64,000 bases of DNA from an uncultured Chloroflexota bacterium (GTDB lineage: Bacteria; Chloroflexota; Anaerolineae; UBA4142; SHND01), in contig CALMZO010000256.1 of assembly GCA_937870825.1 (NCBI GenBank), forward strand, positions 31,428 to 95,427, read 5' to 3'. The translations under genes and the position numbers were made by a program. Shown here in pieces: positions 25,137-34,299 of the stretch. Below the pieces are notes generated by a model that saw only the letters and a list, made by a program, of their open reading frames with translations, was not told where the DNA came from and made no database searches. Positions within the stretch are counted from its first letter, which is position 1. Each line of letters begins with the position of its first letter.

Positions 25137-25275
25137 TCGTCACACGCACTTTTTCTTTTTCCCCTTTTTTTCCGCAAGGTTTTTGCACGACGGCGTGTGA
25201 TGATTCACCGATGTTTCGGTGCGGTTATTTGAAGCGATGCCATTCGCTCAATCGTTCCGCACGCGAGGAGGCGTA

Positions 25276-26346
25276 ATGCGTTTGTTTCGGGTCAAGTGGA
25301 ATCGGTGGTTCGCGGGACTCATCATCTCTCTTGCATTTTTTGCCCTGACCGGGTGTGCATCGGAATACATTCCGCAAAATTTCCTGCAATCCAATTCGCG
25401 TGCGGCGCAGGCAGCGGCTGACCTGTTCTACTGGATTTTTTGGGTAGCCACTGTCATTTTTATTTTGGTCGAAGGATTGTTGGTGTATTTTGTCCTGCGT
25501 TATCAACGCCGCGCGCCGGAGGAACATCCCGAACAGTATCACGGGAATACGCGCCTGGAAGTGACATGGACCCTTATTCCGGCGTTGATTCTGGTTGTGG
25601 TCTTTGCGGCAACGATTCGGACGATGGGCGAAACGGGACCGACGAACCCGCCGGGCGAGGGGATCAAGATTGACGTGTTCGGGCACCAATGGTGGTGGGA
25701 AATGCGCTACAACGACGGGCAGGTCTCGACGGCAAGCGAATTGCACATGCCGCCGAACCAAGTGATGAATATCACGCTGCGGTCGGAGAATGTAATTCAC
25801 AGTTTTTGGGTGCCGCGCATCATGGGCAAAACTGACACGATGCCCGGACATGAAAATGTAACCTGGCTGATGACAGACCAGCCGGGTACCTATGACGGAC
25901 AGTGCGCCGAATTCTGCGGCACGCAGCATGCCAACATGTTGTTCCGCGTGATTGTTCACAACACGCCCGAAGATTTTCAGACCTGGTTGAGGAATCAATC
26001 GGCTCCGCCCGTCGAACCGGCGTCAGGTTCGCTCGCCGCGCGCGGCAAAGAAATCATTACAAACCCCAAGTATTTTTGCACAACGTGTCATACGATTCAA
26101 GGCACGACTGCCGTTGGGGTCACGGGTCCAAATCTCACCCACTTTGCCTCGCGGACTTGCTTTGCCGGATGTATGTTTGAAAACAACAAAGAGAATTTGA
26201 GGAACTGGCTTTCCAGCCCGGGGACAATGAAACCGGGGAATATCATGGCGCAAGTGTTGAGCCAATTGAATCCCGGCGACCCGCTGCATCCGCTCAAGCC
26301 CGATGAAGTCGAAGCGCTCACGGCGTATTTGGAGAGTCTTAGATAG
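25276..26346 (+). CDS. coxB: Cytochrome c oxidase subunit II with C-terminal cytochrome c domain (caa3 type)
   Basis: A 356-residue membrane-anchored lipoprotein: signal to the lipobox LTGC (Cys27), then two transmembrane helices. GHQWWWEMRYNDG and the CuA site CAEFCGTQHANM follow, and the C-terminal c-type haem motif is CTTCH with a later Met in the segment GTMKPGNIMAQ. It receives electrons from cytochrome c and passes them via CuA to subunit I. GAGGAGGCGTA precedes the ATG. It is the first gene of the operon. Confidence 0.95.
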   Translation: MRLFRVKWNRWFAGLIISLAFFALTGCASEYIPQNFLQSNSRAAQAAADLFYWIFWVATVIFILVEGLLVYFVLRYQRRAPEEHPEQYHGNTRLEVTWTLIPALILVVVFAATIRTMGETGPTNPPGEGIKIDVFGHQWWWEMRYNDGQVSTASELHMPPNQVMNITLRSENVIHSFWVPRIMGKTDTMPGHENVTWLMTDQPGTYDGQCAEFCGTQHANMLFRVIVHNTPEDFQTWLRNQSAPPVEPASGSLAARGKEIITNPKYFCTTCHTIQGTTAVGVTGPNLTHFASRTCFAGCMFENNKENLRNWLSSPGTMKPGNIMAQVLSQLNPGDPLHPLKPDEVEALTAYLESLR

Positions 26347-26432
26347 TCTTATGGTCGGATAGTCGGACAGCCGGATTGTCAACGTATGTCGCGTTTGACC
26401 AACCGACCAGCCGACGAACAGACGAGCCGACT
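26342..26432. repeat. Degenerate heptad/octad repeats between coxB and coxA
   Basis: GGTCGGATAGTCGGACAGCCGGA and GACCAACCGACCAGCCGACGAACAGACGAGCCGAC: repeated CGGACAG/GACCAGC-like words in both orientations fill the gap. Confidence 0.55.
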
Positions 26433-26444
26433 ACAGGAGAATGT

Positions 26445-28316
26445 ATGGCGACGAATGTGATGACGCTGCCGCGAACCTCTCAGCCAAGCGGCTTGTGGAG
26501 TTGGATTACCACAGTTGACCACAAGCGATTGGGCGTGATGTACTTGATTACGGCAGTCGCGTTCTTTTTGATAGGCGGCATTGAAGCGCTGCTGATTCGA
26601 ACTCAACTCGCAACGCCCGACGGGCAAATTCTTAACCCCGAACTGTACAATCAGATTTTTACGATGCACGGCACGACGATGGTGTTTCTCGCGGTCATGC
26701 CGTTGAACAGTGGTTTCGGCAACTATATCGTGCCATTGATGATTGGCGCGCGGGATATGGCATTCCCGCGTCTGAACGCATTCGGCTACTGGTTGTATTT
26801 GTTCGGCGGCATTCTTTTGTATTCGAGTTTCCTGATTGGCGACGCGCCGAACGCGGGCTGGTTCGGTTACGCGCCATTGACCGAGCTGCCGTTCAATCCC
26901 ACGCTCGGCGTTGACTTTTGGGTGTTGTCACTTCAACTGCTTGGCATATCGTCGCTGGCGGGCGCACTGAATTTCATCGTAACGATTTTGAACATGCGCG
27001 CGCCGGGAATGACAATCAATCGACTGCCCTTGTTCGTGTGGGGTACGTTGGTCACGTCGCTGCTCATCATTTTCGCCGTGCCGAGTATTACGGTTGCGCT
27101 CATCCTCTTGTTGTTTGACCGCCATTTCGGCACCATGTTTTATTTGCCGTCCGCGCAAGGCGACCCGCTGTTGTGGCAGCATTTGTTCTGGTTCTTTGGA
27201 CATCCCGAAGTCTATATCATGATTATGCCCGCGTTCGGAATTATTTCCGAAGTGCTGGCAACCTATTCCCGTAAACCGATTTTTGGATATGCCGCGATGG
27301 CATTTGCGTTCGCAGGCATTTCGTTCGTCAGCTTTACGGTGTGGGCGCATCACATGTTTGCGACCGGCATCTCGCCGGTGGCGGATATTGTTTTCGCGGG
27401 TACGAGTTTTCTCGTCGCCGTTCCCACGGGCATTAAAATTTTCAATTGGCTCGGAACCATCTGGAAAGGTTCCGTCCACATTACGACCGCGTTCCTCTTT
27501 GCCGCGGGCTTTATCGGACAATTCACCATCGGGGGGCTTGGCGGCGTGATGCTGGCAACCGTTCCGGTGGATTGGCAAATCACCGATACATATTTCGTCG
27601 TCGGTCACTTTCACTACACGTTGTTTTCGGGCGCGATTCTTGGGCTCTTTGCCGGAACATATCACTGGTTCCCGAAAATGACCGGGCGCTTTATGAATGA
27701 ACGACTCGGTCAAATCCATTTTTGGTTAACCATGATTGGCATGACAATGGTCTTTTTGACCATGCACTATGTGGGTGTGTTGGGAATGCCGCGCCGCATT
27801 TACACGTATTCGAGCGGTCAAGGTTGGGACTTGTGGAATTTAATCGAGACCGTCGGCGCGTATATCATTGCCGTTGGCATTGTTATTTTTGTTTACAACA
27901 TTATCGTCAGTCTGCGCCAACCCAAAACGGCGGGGGATGACCCATGGGACGGGCAAACGCTGGAATGGGCAACCTCGTCACCGCCACCCGTTTACAATTT
28001 CGCGTCCATGATTCCGGTGAATAGTCCGCGTCCGTTGTGGGATGCCAAGTATGGCGCGCACAGTGAATTTGCGGACAATCCCAAAACAGTCGAATTGTCC
28101 GGCGGAGGCACAGCGCACGTGCATTTGCCCAATCCGAGCTTGTGGCCCTTGTTGCTTTCGTTGGCACTCACAGTCTTTGCGGCAGGTATGATTTTTAATC
28201 GAGCCGTCGCCCAAATGTTCGGAGGCGAACCGGTTCTCGGATATTCCGTTGCGATTGTCGGCGTCGTCGCAATTTTTGTAACGTTTATCGGTTGGCTCCA
28301 ACAGCCCGCGGGATAA
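26445..28316 (+). CDS. coxA: Cytochrome c oxidase subunit I
   Basis: A 623-residue haem-copper oxidase, reducing O2 to water and pumping protons. It has haem a ligands in MHGTTMVF and FHYTLF, and CuB ligands in FFGHPEVYIMIMPAFG (with the cross-linked Tyr and the Glu typical of A1-type enzymes) and WAHHMFATG. About 12 core helices are followed by an extra C-terminal hydrophobic pair. ACAGGAGA precedes the ATG at 26445; upstream in-frame codons lie in repeats. Its place after coxB supports an aa3/caa3 oxidase. Confidence 0.96.
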   Translation: MATNVMTLPRTSQPSGLWSWITTVDHKRLGVMYLITAVAFFLIGGIEALLIRTQLATPDGQILNPELYNQIFTMHGTTMVFLAVMPLNSGFGNYIVPLMIGARDMAFPRLNAFGYWLYLFGGILLYSSFLIGDAPNAGWFGYAPLTELPFNPTLGVDFWVLSLQLLGISSLAGALNFIVTILNMRAPGMTINRLPLFVWGTLVTSLLIIFAVPSITVALILLLFDRHFGTMFYLPSAQGDPLLWQHLFWFFGHPEVYIMIMPAFGIISEVLATYSRKPIFGYAAMAFAFAGISFVSFTVWAHHMFATGISPVADIVFAGTSFLVAVPTGIKIFNWLGTIWKGSVHITTAFLFAAGFIGQFTIGGLGGVMLATVPVDWQITDTYFVVGHFHYTLFSGAILGLFAGTYHWFPKMTGRFMNERLGQIHFWLTMIGMTMVFLTMHYVGVLGMPRRIYTYSSGQGWDLWNLIETVGAYIIAVGIVIFVYNIIVSLRQPKTAGDDPWDGQTLEWATSSPPPVYNFASMIPVNSPRPLWDAKYGAHSEFADNPKTVELSGGGTAHVHLPNPSLWPLLLSLALTVFAAGMIFNRAVAQMFGGEPVLGYSVAIVGVVAIFVTFIGWLQQPAG

Positions 28317-28318
28317 CA

Positions 28319-28382
28319 CCTCACCCCTGCACCTCTCCTTCCAGGAGAGCTGAGAAGCAAAACTCTCCATCAAGGAGAGGGG
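28319..28382. repeat. CCTCACCCC...CTCTCCTTCCAGGAGAG hairpin repeats between coxA and coxC
   Basis: CTCTCCTTCCAGGAGAG (28333-28349) and CTCTCCATCAAGGAGAG (28363-28379) are two hairpins. The first, with its upstream CCTCACCCC, matches a copy inside the RNase P RNA gene (35390-35418). The second supplies GGAGAGGGGGAG, the ribosome-binding site of coxC. Confidence 0.75.
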
Positions 28383-28393
28383 GAGATAAAACT

Positions 28394-29134
28394 ATGTCAG
28401 CAGTCCGAAATTTAGAACAGGCAGGGCATCGCGTTGGGGAAGCGCTTGAACATGTCGTTGATGAAGCGCACGCGCAAGCAGAACACGCTGAAACATCAAC
28501 AGGACTTGACCATCGCAAGCTCGTGATGTGGATTTTCATCGCGTCCGAGTGTATCTTTTTCGCCGCGCTCATGGCGACATTTCTCGTATACAAGGGCAAG
28601 ACCCCGCTAACGGAAGGAGCGGAACATCTCGACCTGTGGGTTGCTTCTTCCAATACGTTCATTCTCCTCTTTAGCAGTTTGACGATGGTGCTTTCGCTTC
28701 AATCCATCGAACAGGGCAAACGCGGCCGCATGATTTTCTTTCTCATTGCGACGGCGCTGCTCGGTCTGGTGTTCTTGGGCGCACCTCTCGCGCTGCTTCT
28801 CGCCTTGAGTAATCCGCTGGGTCTGAATACAGAAGCGATTGCCGCGTTTTTCGGGCAAATCTTTTTGGGCGGGCAAACGTTTGAATACTACGAGTTGCTC
28901 GTCAACGGCGTTTCACTCGACACGAATTTGTTCGGTGCGACGTTCTTTACTCTGACCGGCTTTCACGGGGCGCACGTTGCGGTTGGCGTCGTGTGGATTA
29001 TCATGTTGATTGTGCGCGCGCTGCGCGGCGGCATCACCGAACACAATCATCTCGCCGTCGAACTTGGCGGTTTGTATTGGCACTTTGTGGACCTCGTGTG
29101 GGTCGTACTGTTCACGATAATTTATCTCATCTGA
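28394..29134 (+). CDS. coxC: Cytochrome c oxidase subunit III
   Basis: A 246-residue membrane protein with seven predicted hydrophobic segments. LVMWIFIASECIFFAALMATF, FTLTGFHGAHVAVGV and LGGLYWHFVDLVWVVLF are the signature segments of subunit III. An unusual N-terminal 35-residue extension is rich in His, Glu and Ala. GGAGAGGGGGAG comes from a repeat hairpin before the ATG. Confidence 0.94.
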   Translation: MSAVRNLEQAGHRVGEALEHVVDEAHAQAEHAETSTGLDHRKLVMWIFIASECIFFAALMATFLVYKGKTPLTEGAEHLDLWVASSNTFILLFSSLTMVLSLQSIEQGKRGRMIFFLIATALLGLVFLGAPLALLLALSNPLGLNTEAIAAFFGQIFLGGQTFEYYELLVNGVSLDTNLFGATFFTLTGFHGAHVAVGVVWIIMLIVRALRGGITEHNHLAVELGGLYWHFVDLVWVVLFTIIYLI

Positions 29135-29220
29135 TAGAAAAACCGACGAGGTCACCAATTCTGGCGATGGCTTCCGTTGCATGAATTGCTTGAGACGCTC
29201 GTAGGTTTCGTATCCAACGC

Positions 29221-29985
29221 ATGGAACACGGACAAGCTCTTCCCAAAGTTACTGCTGACCCGCATCATGACCCCGGCGATTTTGTCGCGGAAGAACAGCG
29301 CATCAAAAAAGCACAGCCGAATTACATCGGCGTGTTTTTGGTGTTGGGCGTTTTGACTGCGATTGAAATTGCCATCTCGGTACTCTTTCCGCACCGCGAA
29401 GGCGTTGCCGTTCTCGGTACCGTCCCCATCCTCTTGTTTCTCACGGTCGCAAAAGCGATGCTCGTCATCCTGTACTATATGCACTTGAAATTTGACAACC
29501 GCATTTACAGTTTCTTTTTTGGTGCAGGGATTCTCGCGTTCGCGCTGCCGTTTGTAATTTCGATGATTTTTCTTATGGCGCCGCCCGCGCTGCATGGCTC
29601 GCTTGCCGGAGAAGGCGGCGAGCCGTCGAGCGGCGAACCGCGCCCGACGCCGAACCCGAACGCGGGACCCCCGGTCACGTTCCGCCTGGATGGAACGGAA
29701 TTTTCTTTTACTCCGGCAGACCTCGCCGCCAATTCGGGCCAAGTGGTACGCATCGAATTAAAGAACGTCGGCAGTGTCGAACACACGTTTGTTATGCCGA
29801 ACAAGACCAAAGCCGAAGATGCCCAACCATGGGTTACGCATGATGGCAAGCAGGTTGCGAAAGCGGGCGCGGCGGCTACAGGCAGAGGGAATTTCGTCGC
29901 ACCGAGTCCGGGCGAATATGTGTTTTACTGCGATGTGCCGGGGCACGCGCAATCGGGCATGTTCGGCACGATTGTTATCAAATAA
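29221..29985 (+). CDS. coxD: Cytochrome c oxidase subunit IV fused to a cupredoxin domain
   Basis: A 254-residue fusion. Residues 30-125 have three hydrophobic helices, with KAMLVILYYMHLKFD typical of prokaryotic subunit IV. After a Pro-rich linker (about 130-150), residues 150-254 form a cupredoxin with candidate type-1 copper ligands in EHTFVMP and YCDVPGHAQSGMFG (His, Cys, His, Met). The copper domain faces the outside and could donate electrons to the oxidase. The start is 86 bases after coxC. ATG is assumed without a strong ribosome-binding site. Confidence 0.85.
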   Translation: MEHGQALPKVTADPHHDPGDFVAEEQRIKKAQPNYIGVFLVLGVLTAIEIAISVLFPHREGVAVLGTVPILLFLTVAKAMLVILYYMHLKFDNRIYSFFFGAGILAFALPFVISMIFLMAPPALHGSLAGEGGEPSSGEPRPTPNPNAGPPVTFRLDGTEFSFTPADLAANSGQVVRIELKNVGSVEHTFVMPNKTKAEDAQPWVTHDGKQVAKAGAAATGRGNFVAPSPGEYVFYCDVPGHAQSGMFGTIVIK

Positions 29986-30014
29986 CACCAGCTTGCGGGT
30001 TTCGTCATACTCTT

Positions 30015-30047
30015 TGCGCGTTGAGCAGCTCACTCGCTCAGCGCGCA
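30015..30047. promoter_or_regulatory. Hairpin between coxD and ctaG
   Basis: TGCGCGTTGAGC and GCTCAGCGCGCA form a nearly perfect 12-bp stem with a 9-base loop. No T run follows, so it is more likely an mRNA-stability or attenuating structure than a terminator. Confidence 0.45.
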
Positions 30048-30063
30048 ATTCATTTCAACAGAC

Positions 30064-30888
30064 GTGAACGTTTATTTTCCGCCGCCGGATTTTTGGTGGA
30101 CCGCGTGGACCTTTGAGCCGAGCATTTGGTTAAGCATTGTCATTTTGCATGGGAGTTACCTGCTCGTCGTGGGTCCGCTGCGCGGGATGTTTGGCACCAG
30201 TCAACCGATTACGTCAAAACAATTGACGTACTGGACGCTCGGCATTTTGAGCTTGATTGTGGCATTGATAACGCCGCTTTCGCTGCTGTCCGACCAATAT
30301 CTTTTCAGCGCGCACATGCTGCAACATATTTTGCTGACTCTTGTTGCACCGCCCCTCCTGTTGTTGGGCTTGCCGAGTTGGTTGTTTGACCCGCTCAAGA
30401 ACTATCCCGCGTTGGTGGGATTGGCGCGCGCGTTGTGCAATCCGTTTTTCGCGTTTGCCGCATTCAACGTAACGTTCGTGGCGTGGCACATTCCTTCGCT
30501 TTACAATCTCGCGCTGTATTCGCCCCCAGTGCATCTGTTTGAACATTTTTCGGTGGTCGCCACCGCGTTGTTGACGTGGATGCCGGTGCTTTCGCCGACA
30601 AAATTGATTCCGCGTTTGCCCCTGCCCCTCCAAGTATTTTATGCGTTTCTCCAAAGCATCATCGGCACGGGACTAGGCGGCATTCTCACTTTGGCAAAAG
30701 AGCCGATTTATCTTTTTTATACGCAAGCGCCGCGCATTTGGGGCATTCCGGTTTTGGAGGACCAGGTGTGGGCAGGATTGTTGATGTGGGTCGGCGCGGC
30801 GATGCTTTGGCTCGTGGTGTTGACGTTTCGATTTTTTCGCTGGTTCAGCGCCAAAGGACCGATTGAAGGCGAACACGGATTCGTATAA
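30064..30888 (+). CDS. ctaG: Cytochrome c oxidase assembly factor CtaG (caa3 type)
   Basis: A 274-residue membrane protein with about seven helices. HMLQHILLTLVAPPLLLLGLP and FNVTFVAWHIPSLYNLAL are the conserved His-containing segments of the CtaG family needed for assembly of caa3 oxidases. A GTG start is used. The stop is directly followed by the ATG of ctaB, showing coupling. Confidence 0.9.
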   Translation: MNVYFPPPDFWWTAWTFEPSIWLSIVILHGSYLLVVGPLRGMFGTSQPITSKQLTYWTLGILSLIVALITPLSLLSDQYLFSAHMLQHILLTLVAPPLLLLGLPSWLFDPLKNYPALVGLARALCNPFFAFAAFNVTFVAWHIPSLYNLALYSPPVHLFEHFSVVATALLTWMPVLSPTKLIPRLPLPLQVFYAFLQSIIGTGLGGILTLAKEPIYLFYTQAPRIWGIPVLEDQVWAGLLMWVGAAMLWLVVLTFRFFRWFSAKGPIEGEHGFV

Positions 30889-31806
30889 ATGAAAATGTCT
30901 CACCTCTCACCTCCCATTCCAATTTCCAAAAGTTGGCGTGACACCATCACCGATTATGTGATGCTCACCAAGCCAACCATCGTCGCGCTGTTGTTGACGA
31001 CGACATTGGGTGGCATGTTAATCGCCGCGCATGGTTTGCCGCCAATCCCGATTTTGATTCTCACGCTCCTCGGCGGCGCGTGTTCGGCAGGCGGCGCGAA
31101 CGCGTTGAATTCGTACATTGACCGCAACACAGACAGAGCGATGGGGCGCACTTCCCGGCGTCCTCTGCCAAGCGGAAAAATTTCGCCGCGCAATGCGTTG
31201 TTCTTTGCGCTGACGCTTTGTGCGGCGTCGGTGTTTATTTTTGGATTCGGCGTGAATTGGTTGGCGGCGACACTTTCGACGACGGGGATTGTGTATTACG
31301 CGTACGTGTACACGGTGCTGTTGAAACGCATGACGCCGCAGAATATCGTCATCGGCGGCGGTGCGGGGGCAATTCCGCCGTTGGTCGGCTGGGCGGCGGT
31401 GACGAATGAACTGAGTTTGTTGTCACTCTATTTGTTTGCGATTATATTTTTGTGGACGCCGCCGCATACGTGGGCATTGATGCTGTTGCTCGAAAAAGAT
31501 TATCGCAAAGTTTTGATTCCGATGCTGCCCGCGGCGTGGGGTGAACTTGAAGCGCGGCGTCACATTATTTTGTATTCGATTTTGTTGGTGATTGTGACGC
31601 TGATGCCGTTTTTGTTTCGCGGCTTGAGTTGGCTTTATTTGATTGGCGCAGTGGTGCTCGGCGCGTATTTTCTTGCGCGGGCACTGCGTTTGTGGTTCGC
31701 GCGCGGCGAGGTAAAACCGCTAGCGAAAAAATTGTATCACTATTCCAATGCCTACCTCGCGCTGTTGTTTGCGCTGATGGTCGCGGACACCATTCTTTTG
31801 CGCTGA
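30889..31806 (+). CDS. ctaB: Protohaem IX farnesyltransferase (haem O synthase)
   Basis: A 305-residue UbiA-family prenyltransferase that adds farnesyl to haem b. The Mg-diphosphate motif is NSYIDRNTDRAMGRTSRRPL, the second conserved region has FLWTPPHTWALML, and nine hydrophobic segments are visible. The ATG abuts the ctaG stop. Haem A synthase is not in the window. Confidence 0.94.
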   Translation: MKMSHLSPPIPISKSWRDTITDYVMLTKPTIVALLLTTTLGGMLIAAHGLPPIPILILTLLGGACSAGGANALNSYIDRNTDRAMGRTSRRPLPSGKISPRNALFFALTLCAASVFIFGFGVNWLAATLSTTGIVYYAYVYTVLLKRMTPQNIVIGGGAGAIPPLVGWAAVTNELSLLSLYLFAIIFLWTPPHTWALMLLLEKDYRKVLIPMLPAAWGELEARRHIILYSILLVIVTLMPFLFRGLSWLYLIGAVVLGAYFLARALRLWFARGEVKPLAKKLYHYSNAYLALLFALMVADTILLR

Positions 31807-31812
31807 TCGTTT

Positions 31813-32274
31813 ATGGAACGTCTCCTTCTCTCTACACGTTTCATCGTTCTTATTGGCGTCATTGGTTTGGTCGTCGCCGCGCTTGCCGGATTTCTCTTGG
31901 CAGTGTACGAAACGGGACAGCTCGTCTGGTACATCATTACGCATCTCGCCGACCCGAATCTCGAAGTCGAAGAAGTGAATTTTATCAAATTGGTGGACGG
32001 CTTTTTGGTCTCCACCGGACTTTTGATTTTTGGTCTCGGACTGTACGAACTGTTTATTCGCGAATTGGAGCTGCCGCGCGTGCTGCGTTTTACAACCATC
32101 GGACAGTTGAAAACTTCGCTTGCCAACATTATCGTCCTCACGTTGGCAGTCACCTTCCTCGCGTCACTTCAAGAGCATGAAGATGCCGCGAGCGTCTTGC
32201 TCAAAGGTGCGGCGGTCGCCGTCGTAATTGTTGCCTTGGTATTTTTTACCCGCAACGACAGAGAACCCCATTAG
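31813..32274 (+). CDS. UPF0114 (YqhA-like) membrane protein
   Basis: A 153-residue protein with four hydrophobic segments. FLVSTGLLIFGLGLYELFI followed by LIVL-rich TSLANIIVLTLAVTFLAS are characteristic of the UPF0114/YqhA family. The function is unknown. It lies 6 bases after ctaB at the end of the cox operon and faces the convergent MFS gene, with stops 6 bases apart and no obvious terminator between them. Confidence 0.75.
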   Translation: MERLLLSTRFIVLIGVIGLVVAALAGFLLAVYETGQLVWYIITHLADPNLEVEEVNFIKLVDGFLVSTGLLIFGLGLYELFIRELELPRVLRFTTIGQLKTSLANIIVLTLAVTFLASLQEHEDAASVLLKGAAVAVVIVALVFFTRNDREPH

Positions 32275-32279
32275 CGCGT

Positions 32280-33503
32280 TCATTCTACAGGCACTTGCGC
32301 CACCACAAATTCTTCCGGCACAATCTCTCCCGCGTCCGGCTCAACCTCGTCGCGCGTGCGCGTCAACAAGCCCAAACTCGCAATCATCGCCACCGCGCCG
32401 AGCAAAAATGGCGCGGCGAGGGATGTAAGCGCCGCGCTCCACGCGCCCACTGCCGGACCTGCCGCCGTTGTAAATCCCGCAATGGTGGTTTGCAAACCAA
32501 AGACAGAGCTGCGTGTCGCGCGCGTGCTGTGCTGCGCCAACATGGTTTCGGCGACGATAAAAATGGTTTCGTAAAAAATATGCGCGCCGAGAAAAAAGAT
32601 GATGCCGATTTCCCAACGCGGCGCCAACCCCCACCCCACCAGCGTAACCGCGAAAGCAATCGCAGAACCAACCCAAATTTTTTTCCCTCCCCAGACATCC
32701 GCTTTGCCGCCGAGCCACACGCCAATTATCGCAACCGCCGCGCCCGCCGCATTCACCCATTGAATCTGCACCTGATTTATTTTCCACACATCGTTCGCGA
32801 GCAACGCGCTGAACGGACCTTCAAACGACAATCCCAACGCGAGCGCGAACAAGGCATTGGCGGCGACAATCCAAAGAATCGCGGGCGAAAACGCGGTGTG
32901 CCATGTTGAAAATTTTTGTTCGAGGCGCGGCGCGTCGTGGTGCGGTTCGCGCAAAATCAAAGCGCGCGCTAGCGTTGCGGGAACCAAGACAATGCCATGC
33001 GCGAAAATTAATCCCGCGACGCCGAACGTCGGCAGCAAGAATGAACCCACCAGCGGTCCCACAATCGCCGCGCTCAAGACAAAAATTTCCATAAACGAAA
33101 ACGCGGTCGCGCGGCGCGCTTCATCCGATTCGGACATGAAGGCTTGCATCGCGGGCCACTGCATCGCGCCTATGAAATTGGTCGCCGACAAAATCGCGGT
33201 CAAGGTCACCCAATCGTGTGTCAAACCCGCAAGCAGATAGAGCGGCGACAACAACACACCCGGCGATGTGAATACCCACTTGCGCCCAAAGCGGTCTGCC
33301 AACACGCCCCCAAGCATTGCGGGCAAATAATGCGCCAACGTAAAAATCGAAAACGCGACGCCGACTTGTAAATCTGTCGCGCCCAAATCGCGTAAATGCA
33401 ATGCGATGAGCGGAGACCACGCAAAATACGCGGTGAGGACGAGACCAACCGACATGGATAAAACGGTGGTATTGCGAGAGAGTTGACGATAGTGATTGAG
33501 CAT
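32280..33503 (-). CDS. Major facilitator superfamily transporter
   Basis: A 407-residue protein with 12 hydrophobic segments. The loop 2-3 signature GGVLADRFGRKWV is intact. It probably exports a drug or metabolite, but the substrate cannot be inferred. The C-terminal tail is acidic (EVEPDAGEIVPEEF). AAAGGAAAAC lies before the ATG. It is convergent with UPF0114. Confidence 0.85.
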   Translation of the reverse strand: MLNHYRQLSRNTTVLSMSVGLVLTAYFAWSPLIALHLRDLGATDLQVGVAFSIFTLAHYLPAMLGGVLADRFGRKWVFTSPGVLLSPLYLLAGLTHDWVTLTAILSATNFIGAMQWPAMQAFMSESDEARRATAFSFMEIFVLSAAIVGPLVGSFLLPTFGVAGLIFAHGIVLVPATLARALILREPHHDAPRLEQKFSTWHTAFSPAILWIVAANALFALALGLSFEGPFSALLANDVWKINQVQIQWVNAAGAAVAIIGVWLGGKADVWGGKKIWVGSAIAFAVTLVGWGLAPRWEIGIIFFLGAHIFYETIFIVAETMLAQHSTRATRSSVFGLQTTIAGFTTAAGPAVGAWSAALTSLAAPFLLGAVAMIASLGLLTRTRDEVEPDAGEIVPEEFVVAQVPVE

Positions 33504-33559
33504 GGCGTTTTCCTTTTTTCAAAAAAACAAACACCGCGGGCGAAACAAGCCCACGGCAC

Positions 33560-33598
33560 AAAAAAAACACTGTGGGCTTGAACGCGCCCACAGTGTTC
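33560..33598 (-). terminator. Terminator of the HNH nuclease gene
   Basis: On the minus strand AACACTGTGGGC and GCCCACAGTGTT form a stem, followed by a run of T (A tract at 33560-33567 on the plus strand). It lies about 115 bases after the HNH stop and just before the MFS gene. Confidence 0.75.
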
Positions 33599-33713
33599 AA
33601 TACACTTGCACGAAACCGATTACATTTCCCTCAATGGACGCGACCAAGCAATCTGCGTTTCGCAGCGTTACTCAACGGGGTGCGCGGCACAAAGAGGGTT
33701 GTGTTCATGTTTT

Positions 33714-34214
33714 CTATGTCAAATACTTGCCCCACGCGTCGTGCGCGTGCGCTTCGCCCAACATGACGACGGCAACAAAGCGCGGGCGCGCGGGCACAGA
33801 CAACATCTGCATGTTCGCCTCTTCGGGCGTGCGATTGCCTTTGCGACGATTGCACGGACCACACGCGGTTACAACATTTTCCCACGTGGTTGCGCCGCCG
33901 CGCGAACGCGGCAGTACGTGGTCCAGAGTGAGTTCGGTGCGTCCCGGCGTCCAACCGCAGTACTGACACGTGTACAGGTCACGCGCCAACACCGTGCGCC
34001 GCGAAAGAGGCAGCGGTAGTCGGCGCGGAATCGGCACGTACGTGACAAGACGAATCACTAACGGAACGTCCATGTGCAAGCGTTCCGCGCGGATTTTCGC
34101 TTTGGCAGCTTCCACCAGTTCCGCTTTTTCTTTCAACAGCAGAACGATGGCGCGCTGCACCGAGACGATATTCAGTGGTTCGTACGAGGCGTTGAGAACC
34201 AGTACCCCATTCAC
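33714..34214 (-). CDS. HNH endonuclease domain protein
   Basis: A 166-residue protein. NGVLVLNASYEPLNIVSVQRAIVLLL at the start and the HNH core CQYCGWTPGRTELTLDHVLPRSRGG, WENVVTACGPCNRRKGNRTPEEA are typical of the widespread stand-alone bacterial HNH family, with four zinc Cys and the DH/N catalytic pair. The GTG at 34214 is preferred because AGGAG lies 8 bases upstream; a GTG at 34223 is too close to it. A 14-bp stem precedes the ribosome-binding site. The biological role of this family is unclear. Confidence 0.85.
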   Translation of the reverse strand: MNGVLVLNASYEPLNIVSVQRAIVLLLKEKAELVEAAKAKIRAERLHMDVPLVIRLVTYVPIPRRLPLPLSRRTVLARDLYTCQYCGWTPGRTELTLDHVLPRSRGGATTWENVVTACGPCNRRKGNRTPEEANMQMLSVPARPRFVAVVMLGEAHAHDAWGKYLT

Positions 34215-34233
34215 CGCTCTCACTCCTAAGGGT

Positions 34234-34281
34234 CACAACAATACGCATCCTTGTTCGGTTCGGAGCGTGCGTATTGTTGTG
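34234..34281 (-). promoter_or_regulatory. Long inverted repeat in the leader of the HNH gene
   Basis: CACAACAATACGCA and TGCGTATTGTTGTG are perfect 14-base reverse complements with 20 bases between. On the transcript the stem ends 6 bases before the AGGAG of the HNH gene. There is no T run, so attenuation, processing or a protein operator is more likely than simple termination. Confidence 0.55.
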
Positions 34282-34299
34282 AATGCGGCGATTGTCTAG

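Noticed and set aside
33606..34019. Plus-strand frame of 137 codons opposite the HNH gene
   Set aside because: The HNH motif and ribosome-binding site are on the minus strand; the plus frame is Arg-rich and featureless.
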